Source: Rhyzopertha dominica
Lineage: Eukaryota; Arthropoda; Insecta; Coleoptera; Bostrichidae
Reading direction: 5' to 3'
DNA length: 64,000 nt
Assembly: GCA_025024175.1 (NCBI GenBank)
Contig: QCXZ01000137.1
Span: forward strand, 3,968,001 to 4,032,000
Positions 22,751 to 34,394 of this stretch are shown piece by piece (position 1 is the stretch's first letter; each line of letters starts with the position of its first letter). The position numbers and the translations under genes were made by a program. Below the pieces are notes generated by a model. It was not told where the DNA came from, did no database searches, and was given only the letters and a program-made list of their open reading frames with translations.

Positions 22751-23580
22751 TTGCGGATAGAATAAGATAACTCTCTCTAATAATATATGCCATAAGAAAA
22801 TAATTTCAATTAAAACATATACTATATTGATCCATAAAATTCTTCCAAATATAGACAAACTTTACATAAGGCAAACTCAACTTTAATTACTTTGTCTTGA
22901 CTGAGAATTTATTTGATTTGGAGGAGCACTATTATTAAAAATTTACCATTGCTATAACCATTTCTCACCATCGCTGATTTAAGATGATATATTTCTTTTT
23001 GTAAAGAAATTCCATCTAAAATTTTTGTGCTCTAACAAATAACGTCCTTTTAAGATTATTGTTTTGGATGGGGAGGGTGGTGCGATGTGGCATGTAAATA
23101 TCTGTCTGTGCGTGTTGGTTTTCCTATCTGTTTGGATAGCTAACTAATTTGGATATCCAAGAGAGGTAAACTACCATTGCTTTCTGATTGCATAGTCAAT
23201 TTTATGTCAGGATTTTGACTGTTCAAATGATTTAGAAACCTACCTAACTCTTCTATACAAAAGTATTTTGGTTTAAACTGAGAACTGTTAATCGCTACCT
23301 CATCAATTTTCCATAAACAAATTCCATAAGAAATAAGTGATTTAACCAGTGCTCAGATATTCTGACTAGTGTCACCTAGGGAATCTATTAAGTTTGGATT
23401 TGATGAAATCTATCGTTTTAGGTATGGGTAAAGAAATTACGTCAAAACTAACTAAAATATCAGCTTCTGAAATACTTAAACCTTTTATAACGTCGATAAA
23501 GATAAAGAATTCTTGATGAAACTATTGGTTTTTCTTTTATAGTTAATATTAATGGAGCTAAACTCTATTCGGTCTAGGTG
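22750..23580 (-). pseudogene. Penelope-like reverse transcriptase relic
   Basis: On the - strand, from 23,540 downward, the relic reads FIDVIKGLSISEADILVSFD, matching the palm start of PLE reverse transcriptases (xLMVSFDVxSLF). After a decayed gap, ELGRFLNHLNSQNPDIKLTM and GSLPLLDIQIS follow, then GKPTRTDRYLHATSHHPP near 23,060-23,110 and LKSAMVRNGYSNGK near 22,960. That order and wording (LPFLD..., KPT-TNRYLH-SHHP, RNGY) is specific to Penelope-like elements. Stops and frameshifts are frequent. No GIY-YIG endonuclease was found downstream. A related, more decayed copy is at 56.15-56.66 kb. Confidence 0.75.
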
Positions 23581-23840
23581 GGACATCTTGCTATACGTGA
23601 TGTATTATATAATATGCTTAGACTTTTCAGAATTGAAATTGTCGAGTTTTCATTTGTCTAACGGGTAATATTTTCCACCCCGTTTGAGTGACTCAGTGTA
23701 CCTTCTCACGAATTCGTTATTGTTCCTTGTAGACCGTCCTCATTGTTGCCACACGTACAGAATTTAATAAAAGTTGGGGAACTGTTGTCCTGATTCGGGT
23801 CTAAAGGCCGTCATCGGTTGGAAATGCTTCGTGACGTTCC

Positions 23841-23990
23841 GTAGTACGAGTGGCAAGCTCTTCAGAGGTCTTCCTTCTCCGGTGCTGGATGTAGACTGAC
23901 TGACAGATGAGAATATCGTCATACTGCAGTCAGTCTACATCCAGCACCGGAGATGGAAGGACCTCTGAAGAAGCTTGCCACTCGTACTAG
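23841..23990. repeat. 62-64-bp inverted repeat (hairpin) with 24-nt spacer
   Basis: Arms at 23,841-23,902 and 23,927-23,990 are about 95% complementary, differing by a few substitutions and 1-nt gaps. Each arm carries CTCTGAAGA...GCTTGCCACTCG and, just outside the right arm, CGAAACGTTAGG, the kind of tail found at PLE ends. It lies upstream of the - strand PLE relic and fits a PLE terminal inverted-repeat arrangement. Confidence 0.7.
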
Positions 23991-24650
23991 CGAAACGTTA
24001 GGAAGTCTTAACCAATTCGTCAAATTTGGGGAGCTTCATAAAATAGTAATATCTTCCTCTATTATAATTGCAAATAAAGTGTTACTAAACTAATTCTCAA
24101 CACACAAAATAAGTTATTTATTCTATTTAAAAAATATATATAATATATCAATGTTACATCGAATTCGACTGCTTCCTTATCATTACATGCATTTAAACGA
24201 CGGAAACGACCACCCCTAACAATAATTTTTCGAAAAAACCGAAACCGGTTAGTTCGAAGTCGGAGAAAGAAATTACGCTGGCTGTTATCGGCAACGCCGC
24301 CTGCCGGGGGATTCCGATTGGATTCCCATACGCTCTCGCTGAGTCATACGGCAAATAGCTACGGGAATTGCGGGGTGATGCCCGCATCCCTCCATCCCTC
24401 ATCCGTACGGGCCCCGGTTTGATTAAGGTAATGAATGATCGCGTCAGATTGGTTACGTTTCGCGTGCCACTTGCTGCCTGACAGTCGCGGGTCGGTCACC
24501 GTCGCAGATGGATGACGCCGTCTCCGTGGGGGTGGAATTCCGAGACGCGGGGGTGAAGTGTTGCGCCGCGGAGTTTGATGATGGATGTTGGGATATTCAG
24601 GTGCGCGAGATAACTTTGTTACAGCTGGAACGTAAAGTTCAAAATGATCC
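23991..24650. other. Unassigned; becomes GC-rich toward the host exon
   Basis: From 24,220 the sequence is CG-rich and contiguous with the coding exon at 24,651, so it may be its 5' leader or promoter. A - strand frame of 135 codons (24,359-24,766) overlaps the exon start, but it lacks any recognised motif and is probably a shadow. Confidence 0.4.
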
Positions 24651-25310
24651 ATGACGATGACTTCAAGGAACCGGCAACGCAGAGCAATAGTTTCCTCCAT
24701 AGACCCCCACGTCAACTCCAATTCTCTAGATTGGGATTCACCCTCCACTGTAACGGGCACAGTCAAGAGACGTCCAAACTCGACGATAATATGTTCGTCG
24801 GAGACGGGAGAAGCTCAAGAAATCGAGAAGTATTCGAAAATTCCCGCCTACACCGAGGCTCACCGACGAAGAACGAAGGCTTTCGAAGCCAACCGAGCAG
24901 TTTCCAAATCGAGGTCGACCACGAAAACGAGCGATCTCGCTTCCGAGTCGTTTTTAAGATTGCCGAACGCTTCGAAGTCGTCACACTTCGGGTTTAACTC
25001 GGTTACTTCGGGTAAGCGCGGGAATCTCCCGGAATACGGTGCTAAAGCGTTCGAAAATCGGAAGCCGCCTGTTCCAGACGATGTTAAGTGGATACCTTTA
25101 AGTGACGTGAGATCGGTTGCAGATTATAAATCGGGAAAAACCGGGAAAGTGTCCGATTCGGATTCTGGAATTGCCTCGCCATTGTCACCTGGTTCCGGGT
25201 ATGGTTTTGTAGGGATAGGAGAAAAAGAAGATAGAAATAGGAGGCAGGACGAGATCAGAAAGGATATACAAGCTCTGGAAAGATGTACTTGTGTAAATCA
25301 GCAGGTTAAC
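24651..25310 (+). CDS. Host gene first coding exon, product unknown
   Basis: The ATG at 24,651 is preceded in frame by TGA two codons upstream, so it is the likely start. The frame runs exactly 220 codons to AAC|GTAAGT, a near-consensus phase-0 donor; a CAG|GTTAAC donor seven bases earlier is an alternative. Composition and codon use (many TCG, CGA, GTC) differ sharply from the AT-rich transposons and look genuinely coding. The peptide is Ser/Arg/Lys-rich and probably disordered. It contains KPPVPDDVKWIPLSDV, a phospho-type SDSDSGIASPLSP stretch and a charged end, RRQDEIRKDIQALERC. No signal peptide or membrane segment is seen. I do not recognise the family. No downstream exon could be assigned within the window. 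Confidence 0.7.
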
Positions 25311-25514
25311 GTAAGTTTTGCTTAAAATTAACGATTTCCCCGTGAACATGGCAGCGCAGTACCGCCCACTTGTTTCCCTAGTTTCGAGTCGATATTCACG
25401 CGAACAGAAAGGCAAACCTATTAAAATCCCATAAATCATCGTGTAAACAGCGTTTTAAAAGTCTTAAAAGTAATATTCGCTCCCTCCGTGGCTGTTACTA
25501 GCAGCGGCGCTAAG
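25311..25514 (+). other. Start of the intron after the host exon
   Basis: It begins with GTAAGTTTTGC. No feature beyond the splice donor was recognised. Confidence 0.5.
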
Positions 25515-25919
25515 TTATATTGCTTGGGTGCCCGCCTTTCGGTTGTGGCAAATTGAAGATGACGTTGATCTAAAGTTTCCGCGGTGGGGAACTAGAGAAT
25601 GGGGTAGAAGCTGATTGAGACGCGGAAGGGATGAGAACTTCCCTTGCTCGATGTTATTTGTTAAAAGGGTTGCAGGTTTCGGTTTATATTTACAAAAAAA
25701 TAAAGGGTTATACGAGAGGAGATCATTAATTACGGTGCCTGACAGAAACATACGAAACATGAAAATAATTATATGTTTATTTTTCGACGCAGTCACTTGA
25801 TAATCATCCCCATATCTGGTCCCACGTAGATATTCTTTCAATTTCGGAAACAAGTAGTAATCGCTGGGAGCTAGGTCTGGTGAACACGGAGGGTATTCGT
25901 GCAATTCAAATCTTGGCAT
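25515..25919 (-). pseudogene. Mariner transposase C-terminal fragment
   Basis: Only the block around the third catalytic residue is preserved (about 25,800-25,915): EYPPCSPDLAPSDYYLFPKL, followed by KEYLRGTRYGDD. The remaining ~100 codons of the open frame show no mariner similarity and are probably chance. The DNA-binding half and the first two catalytic residues are missing, so this is a truncated dead copy of the DD34D group, distinct from the copy at 18.7 kb. Confidence 0.7.
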
Positions 25920-26150
25920 AGTAAAAACCGTTCACTTTAATACTAATTAAGTAGACATTTGTGTTCGTAATTCACAATGAATGAAATTGGTTATTAGAAT
26001 GAAATTCTTACGAAATTATTTATCTATATGGACAGTATGAACAGGTCACATGAAGAACTTGAAATGAATTGAAATTGAATGAACGAGAAAACGTTTGTGT
26101 GAAATACTTTATGAACCGTCTCTGTACCCTTTCTAACCCCATATATATAA
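25920..26150. other. Unassigned
   Basis: AT-rich, no recognised feature; may hold the 3' tail of the neighbouring LINE. Confidence 0.35.
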
Positions 26151-27300
26151 CAACTATAAATTGGATAATAGATCAGTGCCCATACTCAATTTAGATTGCA
26201 CAGGTGCAACAAAGAGAGATTTCAATGCAAAGATATTACTAAAATTCTTGGTGTTACGAATAACAAATCCCAACGTTTTATAATACTCCGAGACTAGAGT
26301 AGTAATATGATCACTAAATGTACATGAAACATCCCACATTATACCTAAGTCTTTTACAGATTCTGCTCTTGTTAAGATTTGGGCGTTCGTCACATATTCA
26401 TACACTAGTGGAGTTTTCTTACGAGTGTAGGATATTACTTTGCATTTACAAACATTCAATTTTAGGTTGGTACTTACATACCAGGTATATAAATTAACAA
26501 TTTGATTTTGTAATAATACACAGTCATCTAAAGTACTAGCATTTGTATATAGTTTAAGATCATCTGCAAACATTAAACAAGGGCATGTTATAATCAGTCG
26601 TTAACAAATACTGAAAACAGCAGGGGCCCCAAGTTAGACCCCTGCGGTACACCAGAGGTAGGGACAAATGAATTAGAGTGAAGGCCACCGTAACACATAG
26701 TGCATCCTGTTCAGTAAATACGACTTAAAAAGCGACAATAACGGTGCACTAACCCCCACCATGTCTAGTTTCCTCAACAAGATGTCGGCATCTATTTGAT
26801 CAAACGCCTTACTGAAATCTGTGTAAATAGTGTCAACCTGGCAACCACCGTCTAAAGTTTCGGCTGTGAATGGGAAAACCGTGGCAAGATTTGTCACAGT
26901 GGACCTATATTTCACAAAACCATGCTAATTTTGTGCCAGATATGTTTATGACAACAGTCTTAAATAATTTTGCAAAATTGCATAAAATCGTAATTGGTCT
27001 GTAGATGCGCACATCCCCTCTGTCGTAAGCCTTGAATATAGGACAGATACGACACGTTTTCCATATTTCTGGAAATGTACACTCATTCAGGATTAGATTG
27101 AACAAAAAATACAGTGGTTCAACAAGNACATTTAAGCAGTCCTTAACAAGAAAACTTGGAACTAAGTCTATCCCTGCCGTTTGTTTGTTCTTCAACTTTC
27201 TACCAGCTTCCAGTATGTCCTTTTTACTTATATGCTCTAAGCTCACCACTCTTCCGTTTAGGCCACTGTCCGCTCCGGGATTTGCCGTCTGTGAGTGTTA
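26150..27300 (-). pseudogene. LINE (Jockey/CR1-like) reverse transcriptase relic
   Basis: Three frames on the - strand carry successive blocks. The first is KKDILEAGRKLKNKQTAGID with TFPEIWKTCRICPIFK. The second is VDTIYTDFSKAFDQIDAD, the first catalytic Asp. The third is MFADDLKLYTNAS (catalytic FADD box), with a thumb region KTLGFVIRNTKNFSNIF near 26,250. The GxPQGS box between the second and third blocks is damaged. One N lies at 27,127. The 5' endonuclease half is absent. It is the same family as the 5.4-7.1 kb LINE. Confidence 0.8.
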
Positions 27301-27741
27301 ATGATATAATTGACATACGCAGTGGACAATACTTCTTTCACCTGCGATCAGTTGGGTGTACTTCTGCCAGTAATAATGGTTTTTGGTCAGTTTAAATTTC
27401 TTGTAAGATCTAGCTTTTAATTTTATATGTTTAATTATTTCAGTATTATACCATCGATGATACTTTCTTTTGCGAGGTTTTCTATAACGAGGAAGAGAAA
27501 AATACTATACAGTAACGAGTAAAAATGACTGATAGCGCTCTCACTGGACTAAATGTTCATACAATTGTGGGAAGTTTGCCTTCCTGAAATTATATTCCAT
27601 TTTTACAGTTGCAAAAAAAGAAATATCGGTATATAAAATAAAATTAAGTTTCAATGTCTTCTGTTTGTTAAAAAGGAACACAGTAAGATTCTTCTTTTAT
27701 GACAAAGTACTAAAATCTGAAAAGCACGAGGAAGTTTTAAG
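27301..27741. other. Unassigned
   Basis: AT-rich; possibly the 5' continuation of the LINE. No recognised motif. Confidence 0.35.
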
Positions 27742-28010
27742 ATTGGTTGTTAACGATTTGAAAATGTTTGCCGCGATTACTCTGCGAGATCGCCCGATCT
27801 CACACCTTTGAATTGTTTTATGGAGCAATTTCAAATAACCAGCAAAGAAGGATTGAGTCAGGGAGTGGTTTAGTATTGAATGCAATTTAAATCCCACACA
27901 CTATTAAGCATCATCTCAGTAATCTTCAATACGGCCTCATGGATCAAATATGAGTTCTGAATGAAAATTATGGAATACACATGTCTTTAAATTTTACTCT
28001 ATTCTATATA
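27742..28010. repeat. Older transposase relic, left flank of DD41D copy 2
   Basis: Inverted copy of 17,725-17,997. The + strand here reads ARSPDLTPLNCFM. Its other half continues beyond the DD41D insertion at 30,290-30,390, and an uninterrupted relative lies at 34,395-34,530. Confidence 0.65.
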
Positions 28011-30289
28011 CAGGGTGATTTTTTGAAAACTTCACACCTTAAATAACTTTAAATATAGCAAAAATTTAAAAATTTGCAAAAACAGGTAAACTTTTGTTTT
28101 GAGATAAGTTTTTAATGGATAGCGCTTACCCTCTGAGCAGGGTAGACACCGCTTTAAAAATTTTAAATGGAACTATCCATCTTGTGATACATCATTTGAA
28201 AGCTTATTTCACAAAGAGTCTGGCCATGTAATTAATTTTACCACGTTTAACTTATTGACGGGGTAATAGATTAATAGTGCCTACGAAACAGGTTGCTTAT
28301 TAAATTGAATGTTTTGGACTGTTTTCAACAAAATGTATTTTATTTTAGAGCGGAAATAAAATTTGTCCTTACGAGAACCCAAAATTAAAACAAACAACTT
28401 GTAAAAAATATGACACTTAAAAAAAACTCCCAGAATACTGAAAATTTTCTTTTAACATTATTATTAACATTAAAGTATTTATCATATAATTTTTTAGAAA
28501 TTCCATGACCACGAAAAGAAAAATTATTTATTTGTAACTCCAAAAACAGTGTGAACAAAACCATAGAAATTCAAACCTTACAATATATTCTCAAAATGTG
28601 CACCACCTCTTTCCATACAATAATACAGACGGTTCTCGAACTCCTGCTGCACTATTCGGAAAGTTTCAGGTGGAACCCTCCTGCACTCGTTAATAATTCT
28701 TTCTCGCAGATCGTCCAGGCTAGTAGGTTGTGTTATGTAAACCACAGATTTTAAATGACCCCATAGAAAGAAATCTAAAGTAGTCAAATCGGGTGATCGT
28801 GGCGGCCATTCAATTGTTCCACGCCTACCAATCCAGTGAAGAGGAAATCTATGATTTAACCAATTTCGCACATTAATGGCGTAATGCGGTGGGGCTCCAT
28901 CATGTTGGTAAAACAATTCGTATTCATCCAACATTGGATTTCCTTCAGGGTCACGTCGGTTTTCTAATTGCTCTGTGATTAAAGGATCAATAACGTTATC
29001 AAGTAATTCTAAATACATTCCCCCATTTAGCGTCCCATCGATGAAAATTGGACCTACAATTGCGTTGCCAAGTATTCCAGCCCAGACGTTCAGCTGCTGA
29101 GGAACTTGTGTATGATCTTCTCGAAAAATATAAGGATTTTCGTCACTCCAGTATCTGACGTTATGTTTATTCACAGAGCCGTTCAAAAAAATGTGCATTC
29201 ATCACTGAAGCAGATATTTTTTATTAGATTTGGATTTACTATAATCTTTTCTGTCATAATTTAGCAAAATTGCAGTCTTCTATCGGTCATCTTCGCCGAG
29301 TTCCTGGAGAGTTTTCATCTTATATGGATGGAATTTGTGCAGTTTTGTAACTTTCCTTACAGATGAATAAGAAAGTCCAGTGGCTGTAGAAATGTTACGC
29401 AAAGAGCTAGTTGGATCCATTGCAAAATGACCAAGTACTTCAAGTTGGGCCATTTCATCAACAACTCTATTCCCTGCCCTTTTTTTGTTTACTACAGATC
29501 CAGTGTCTTGAAATTTCTGCACGAGATCGAGAATGTACCTAGCGTCAACATTTTTATCGGGGTGCCGTTCGTTAAACACTCTTGCTGACGCACGAGCACA
29601 GCTATGCTCAGCACCGTAAATAAAAATTATTTCTACCCTTTCGGCAGTTGAATAAACCATTATCACTTGGACTCTCACTTTAAAATTTCACGCGATTTAT
29701 AAAAAGGAATGTGAACAAAAAGATGGTCGTGCCAAAGAAGTAGCCAAAAAGTTGAAACAAAAAATTGGAAACACAAAGTAGATAATTATTTAGCCAATTC
29801 AGTCTAAACTGTCGAGTTGCAATATCAAGTAATGTCGAAAGAAAATTTTAAGTATTTTTTGCATTTTGCTTAGGTTGTACAATTATTTTTTAACAAGTTT
29901 TTTTAGGCTTAAGTAAGGACAATTTTTATTGTAACTGCAAGACAATAAATTTTGTTAAAAAAAGTCCAAAATATTCCATTTTATAAGCCACTTGCTACAA
30001 TGCACTTTTTGACCCACTACCCCGTCAATGGGTAAAAAATAGTAAAACTAATTACATGGCAAGACTCCTTGTGTAATAAGCTTTTAAATGATGTATCGTA
30101 AGATGGGTAGTTTCATTTAAAATTTTTGAAGGGGTATCTACCCCGCTAAGAGGGTAAGCGCTAGCCATTAAAAACTTATCTCAAAAGTTGTCCCCCTGCA
30201 AACAAAAGTTTACCTGTTTTTGCAAAATTTTACATTTTTCCTCTGTTTAAAGTTATTTAAGGTGTGAAGTTTTCAAAAAATCACCTGGT
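28011..30289 (-). mobile_element. DD41D mariner-like element, copy 2
   Basis: A 2,279-bp copy from CAGGGTGATTTTTTG to CAAAAAATCACCTGG, with TA on both sides (28,009-28,010 and 30,290-30,291). It was inserted into the older relic. It lacks ~16 bp in its 3' arm (TTTGTTTTGAGATAAG near 28,095), as copy 1 does. Confidence 0.85.
28578..29660 (-). pseudogene. DD41D transposase pseudogene, copy 2
   Basis: The frame starts at ATG 29,660 and continues to LQELGEDD, where a 2-bp deletion (near 29,288) causes a stop. The rest is readable in other frames. It breaks again at a T-run next to the first catalytic Asp (near 29,195), then runs openly from LNGSVNKHNVRYW through FYQHDGAPPHY and RSPDLTTLDFFLWG to GGAHFENIL at 28,578. 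All three catalytic Asp codons survive but not in one frame. Confidence 0.85.
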
Positions 30290-30390
30290 ACAGTTACGTA
30301 AATAAAACAGTTTTTGGGTGTACTCTCATAATTAACCAGCTAAATGCATGGGAGGTAGGAAGGACAAAGAGATGGCAGCCCTGCCCTGTC
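30290..30390. repeat. Right half of the relic interrupted by DD41D copy 2
   Basis: Matches 34,459-34,555 (shared AACCAGCTAAATG and ATGGGA blocks). Confidence 0.6.
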
Positions 30391-31126
30391 AATACGATTT
30401 TTGACTCTAAGTTATGCATGCAGATGCAGATACAATATGAACGTAAAGAACAAAGTAGCGACGAGCAATGTTCTCCACGATGCCGAAACCCCAGGCCAGA
30501 CTCCACGGTTTCCTCGTGTCGGTCACGTACCAAGAAAATCGCGCTTTCCACCCCGCGAATCCGCATTGTCCCCATCGAAACTCGGAAAAACTCCGTACAA
30601 CCTGTTTTCGCTGGCCCGAACTTTGCATATCTAAATTTAAAATCTGTTAATAAAGGATTTGCATCGTAATGAAAGCCGAGGAATTCTGATGCAGCTGGTA
30701 ATGCCCCTGGGGTTAAAGGGATGAATGGGGGTAGTTTCGATTATTGCACGATTCGATGAACTATCTGATTAGGCCGGTGTTTAGGTTTCGAGTTGCACAC
30801 GCCATGGAGAGGGTAAACAAAGGGGATGCAAATTTTGTCGGGTCGTGCGGTTTTTTTCAGGGAATTTGCTTTTACAAGTGAAAATGGAAAGGATTTTTAG
30901 GCGTCCACACAGCATTTGATGGTCGATATAAAAATATGTTGACATGTTTTAGTACTGTTCCGAGAACAGAACAATTATAACGTTCGTAAATAATTATTAT
31001 TACGACTTATAAATATGTAAAGTTTGTCTACATCTGGATACTCAATATAGTATTTTACGGTGATTTGTATTTACAAACTGAGGTTCAACAATATTTTTTA
31101 AAATGTATAAGGTACCTATCATTTCA
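30391..31126. other. Unassigned, GC-richer patch at 30,420-30,640
   Basis: Open in several frames on both strands without recognised motifs. Probably unique host DNA. Confidence 0.35.
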
Positions 31127-31638
31127 TCCATGGGTGTACCCAGCTTTTGGTCTAGAGGGGGGCAAAGCAGGAACGTCCTGTAGAGTATAATTCAACATAA
31201 ATAGAAATAATAAACGTTTATAAGATATAGGTACTTAAGTAATTAATAAAGTATTTATTCTATGAATAATCTTCGTGGATTTTCTGCAAGGCGACTTAAA
31301 ACATCTGTGAAATAAAGACCCAAATTATTTATATGTTTTCTATGTACACTGGTAATACAAAGCCCCTTTATTACTAATTCCGTTATTGATGAACTCAGTT
31401 AGTTGAGGCGCATTCAGTTGTATCGCTTTCGCGTTTAACAAAAAATGAGTTGATACATTTTTTTGGGAGAATAAAGATCCGTGATCCACATAATGTATAA
31501 TGATATCATACGAAGTACCAAAGGAACATACATTTCACGTTAAAAGTTCTGCTAATAGGAGCGCGACTTCTGATTCAAAATTAACACATATTTAAGATTA
31601 ATGCATTAACCGATGCGCTTTTAGAACAGTTTCAAATG
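31127..31638. repeat. Dispersed repeat A with CATGGGTGTACCCAGC end
   Basis: Homologous to 33,349-33,700 on the same strand. Both begin with CATGGG(C/T)GTACCCAGC followed by a G-tract, an hAT-like terminus. Copy B has lost ~190 bp relative to this copy. No matching opposite end was found, and a PLE 3' fragment interrupts it at 31,639. Confidence 0.55.
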
Positions 31639-31738
31639 CTTCAGTTTCAGAGCTACTTCTGAGGAAGACACCGACATGAGTGTCGAAACGTCAAGGTCTA
31701 ATAACCAACGTGGGAACCAGCCCGGAAAACAACATGTC
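31639..31738 (+). mobile_element. Penelope-like element 3'-end fragment
   Basis: About 100 bp nearly identical to the 3' part of the PLE at 9,767-9,862, in the opposite orientation. It includes the same hairpin motif CTGAGGAAGACAC...GTGTCGAAACGTC at 31,659-31,692. It represents an extreme 5' truncation. Confidence 0.7.
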
Positions 31739-33035
31739 AATATTTTTCTCCCCGATTTTGGCAATATTTCTACATGTCCTCTCTCATTATAATGTGAAAT
31801 TATTTGGATACACTATATTTAGGTAAAAGAAACTGTCTGGAAATGACAATTACAGTCATGCCTTCCAAAAAGACTTTCACCACCATTTATTTTAACTCTA
31901 TACAAATGGGTTTACCTTTTGGCATGTTTCTTTCTTAATTAATTATTCACTTAATAATCTCATAAGTTTTTTTTCAAAATTACTTTGTTCTTAACCGCCT
32001 TTTTTCGCCCAAAATCAACAAGTTGCTTTAGTTTTGTTGCTGCCAGAAAGTCATAAAGTCTCATAAATCATTAGCCACTAATTTTATTTGACACTTCCAA
32101 CAATTTCAGTTCTCCTGGAACAGTAGCCTACTATGACCTTTTAATTTGAAAGGTTTTTAATTTCCCTGGTTACCAAGGAGATTTTAGAAAATGACTTATG
32201 TGCAAGGGTTGCTTTACTTTTGCGCAATAACTTCAACCTGATAAAAAAAGAAGTGTGAAATATTAGAAGAACTGTTACGCAAAAGTAATCTAACTTGGGA
32301 CAAGTGTCAACTTTTTAGTTATAACGTACTTTCTTGGAGTATTTGGCAGATATCAGCTACCTGCTAAGACCAACTTCAGACTAATAGGAAGGCTGAAGAA
32401 CGGATTCGCGAGTCTTCATCGTTACATTGCAATTTTAATAGGCTCTAGATATGCAGTATTTTGCCCCAAATAAAGCCACCATCCCATGTATGGGGACTTG
32501 ACCGTAAATAGTGTCTGAAACCATAAAATCTCGAAGTCCATATTGACAGCAACCCCGATTCGTCCCCTTCATCCCCTTCACGCCATAAACACATTCTTGA
32601 TGGAACATACACAATTCCTTGTCTGCAATAATTGCTTGTAAATTGACTTCATAACCACCGCACTTGAGTTGCTGGGGTTGCATCCCCCTCACTCCTTAAG
32701 AGTGGCTCGTACATGGCGCAATCAGGACCCGGGAAATTGCGCTAAAATTAAAAGGAAAAACCCGGTGATTCTTCTGTGCGGGATGCCTAAAAATAAAACG
32801 CGTTTCGCAAGTTCGAGTCGCACGGAGTGGACCCTCTCCTTCGTTTGTTTTCCCGGTTTATTTGATTTGCTCGACACGGGACGCACTTCAGGTCTAATTT
32901 TAGCGGAGGTGCGTTTGGGGGAAGGAAGATAGGCCAGGTGAAGTGGAAATGTTTCTTTCGGAAGCGATAGTTTTCGGAAAATAACAATACGATTTGTACA
33001 AAAAAATCCACTTGCAAACCACGTGAATTGGTGGA
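31739..33035. other. Unassigned; Cys-rich frame at 32,435-32,692 (-)
   Basis: A - strand frame of 85 codons contains KELCMFHQECVYGVKG and RGCCQYGLRDF. It resembles no family I know and has no convincing splice sites. A GC-rich patch at 32,690-32,960 is open on both strands. Confidence 0.3.
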
Positions 33036-33345
33036 TATATGTGTCGCAAAAAAGTATGGAACCAGTAGGATATTTCTGGTTCTGTTCGACCGATTTTTCT
33101 GAAATTATGCATGGGCTTCTGGGCAATTAAAATGCATTTTCAACAAGTTGATTTTTTTAATGGGAAGGGGGGTCAAAAGGCATATCAATGAAAAGGACAT
33201 TTTCTGCTGATTTAAAAAATGTATCACATCACTTGTACAATTTATTGCTTTGAGTTGAAAAAAGTATAAATATAATAACTGAGCCTGAAAAAGAACGAAA
33301 AGAATGAGAACAATTTTCTTTATCGCTAAAATGAACAAAAAAGCC
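33036..33345 (-). repeat. Solo transposon end, related to 55,610-55,970
   Basis: Inverted relative of the 3' region of the DD41D-type relic at 55.2 kb, sharing GGTTCTGTTCGACCGATTTT, GCATTTTAATT and the outer GCGAC end. No coding part is present here. Confidence 0.55.
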
Positions 33346-33348
33346 AGG

Positions 33349-33700
33349 CATGGGCGTACCCAGCATTTTGGTCTGGGGGGGGGGGAAGCAAAGCAGGAAC
33401 GTCCTGTAGAGTATAATTCGCCATAAATAGAAATAATAAACGTATCATACGAAGCTCCTTTATTGCTAATTCAGTTATTGATTAACGCAGTTAGGTGAGG
33501 CGCATTCATTTGTTGATATATTTTATTTGGGAGAATAAATATACGTGATCCACATAATGTATAATGATATCATACGAAGTACCAAAGGAACATAAATTTC
33601 ACCTTCAAAGTTCTACTAATAGGACCACGATTTCTGATTCAGAATTAACACATATCAAAGACTAATGCATTAACCGATGTGCTTTTAGTACAGTTTAACT
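33349..33700. repeat. Dispersed repeat B
   Basis: Same-strand relative of 31,127-31,638; starts CATGGGCGTACCCAGC followed by a run of G. Confidence 0.55.
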
Positions 33701-34394
33701 TCTCACACTAGAAGCTTTAGAAATTTAAGCTGGGAGGTCATATGTATAGGTGCTGAAGGTTGTAAAGATACAATTCTAGTAATTTTTACTCCCCAGGGAA
33801 AGAGACTCTATGGATAACTAACATTATTAAAACTCAGAAACTCAGCCAACTTTCTCAGATCGCCAGTGCATTGCTCTTAAAAATTAACCGACTACTTAAT
33901 ATTTTAACCAAATTAAGCCTCATTTAAATAAACTGAAATATATTTAATTGCATTTTTAACAAGACACCGGGTTTTAATTCGTGCTGATAATGCTTTTATT
34001 GGATACCTAAAATTTATATTAAATAAATTGACTTTCATAAACGTGAGTTCGGTTAGATTTTTAGTTTTTTTTGTATTATTTGTTAAAATATAATGTGAAT
34101 TTAGAAATTTGGTAAAAAGTTAGAGTTATCACCGGATATATGCCAGATTCTGATGTGATTCCATATAACAGTAGTTAGTTGAACAATCTTTATAGGAAAA
34201 GGTAGAAGAGTTGAACTAAGCAGAAATCGTGTTATGACACATCCTGACCAAGATAGCCTTTTAAAGCTATATCCGCCCTAAGACAACGATTCGTAACAAC
34301 AAGAATGTTGCAGTTACAGCTTCAAAACGCACATGGCATCGATTAAGCTTGGAAACCATTTGACAACGACTTATTAGAGAACGTCTTTTGCAAG
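33701..34394. other. Unassigned
   Basis: AT-rich, no recognised feature. Confidence 0.4.

Noticed and set aside
24359..24766. 135-codon - strand frame overlapping the host exon
   Set aside because: Its open length follows from the CG-rich composition; the + strand frame has the better start, donor and codon use.
32722..33126. 134-codon - strand frame
   Set aside because: It crosses from a GC-rich patch into the solo transposon end, so it is not one gene.
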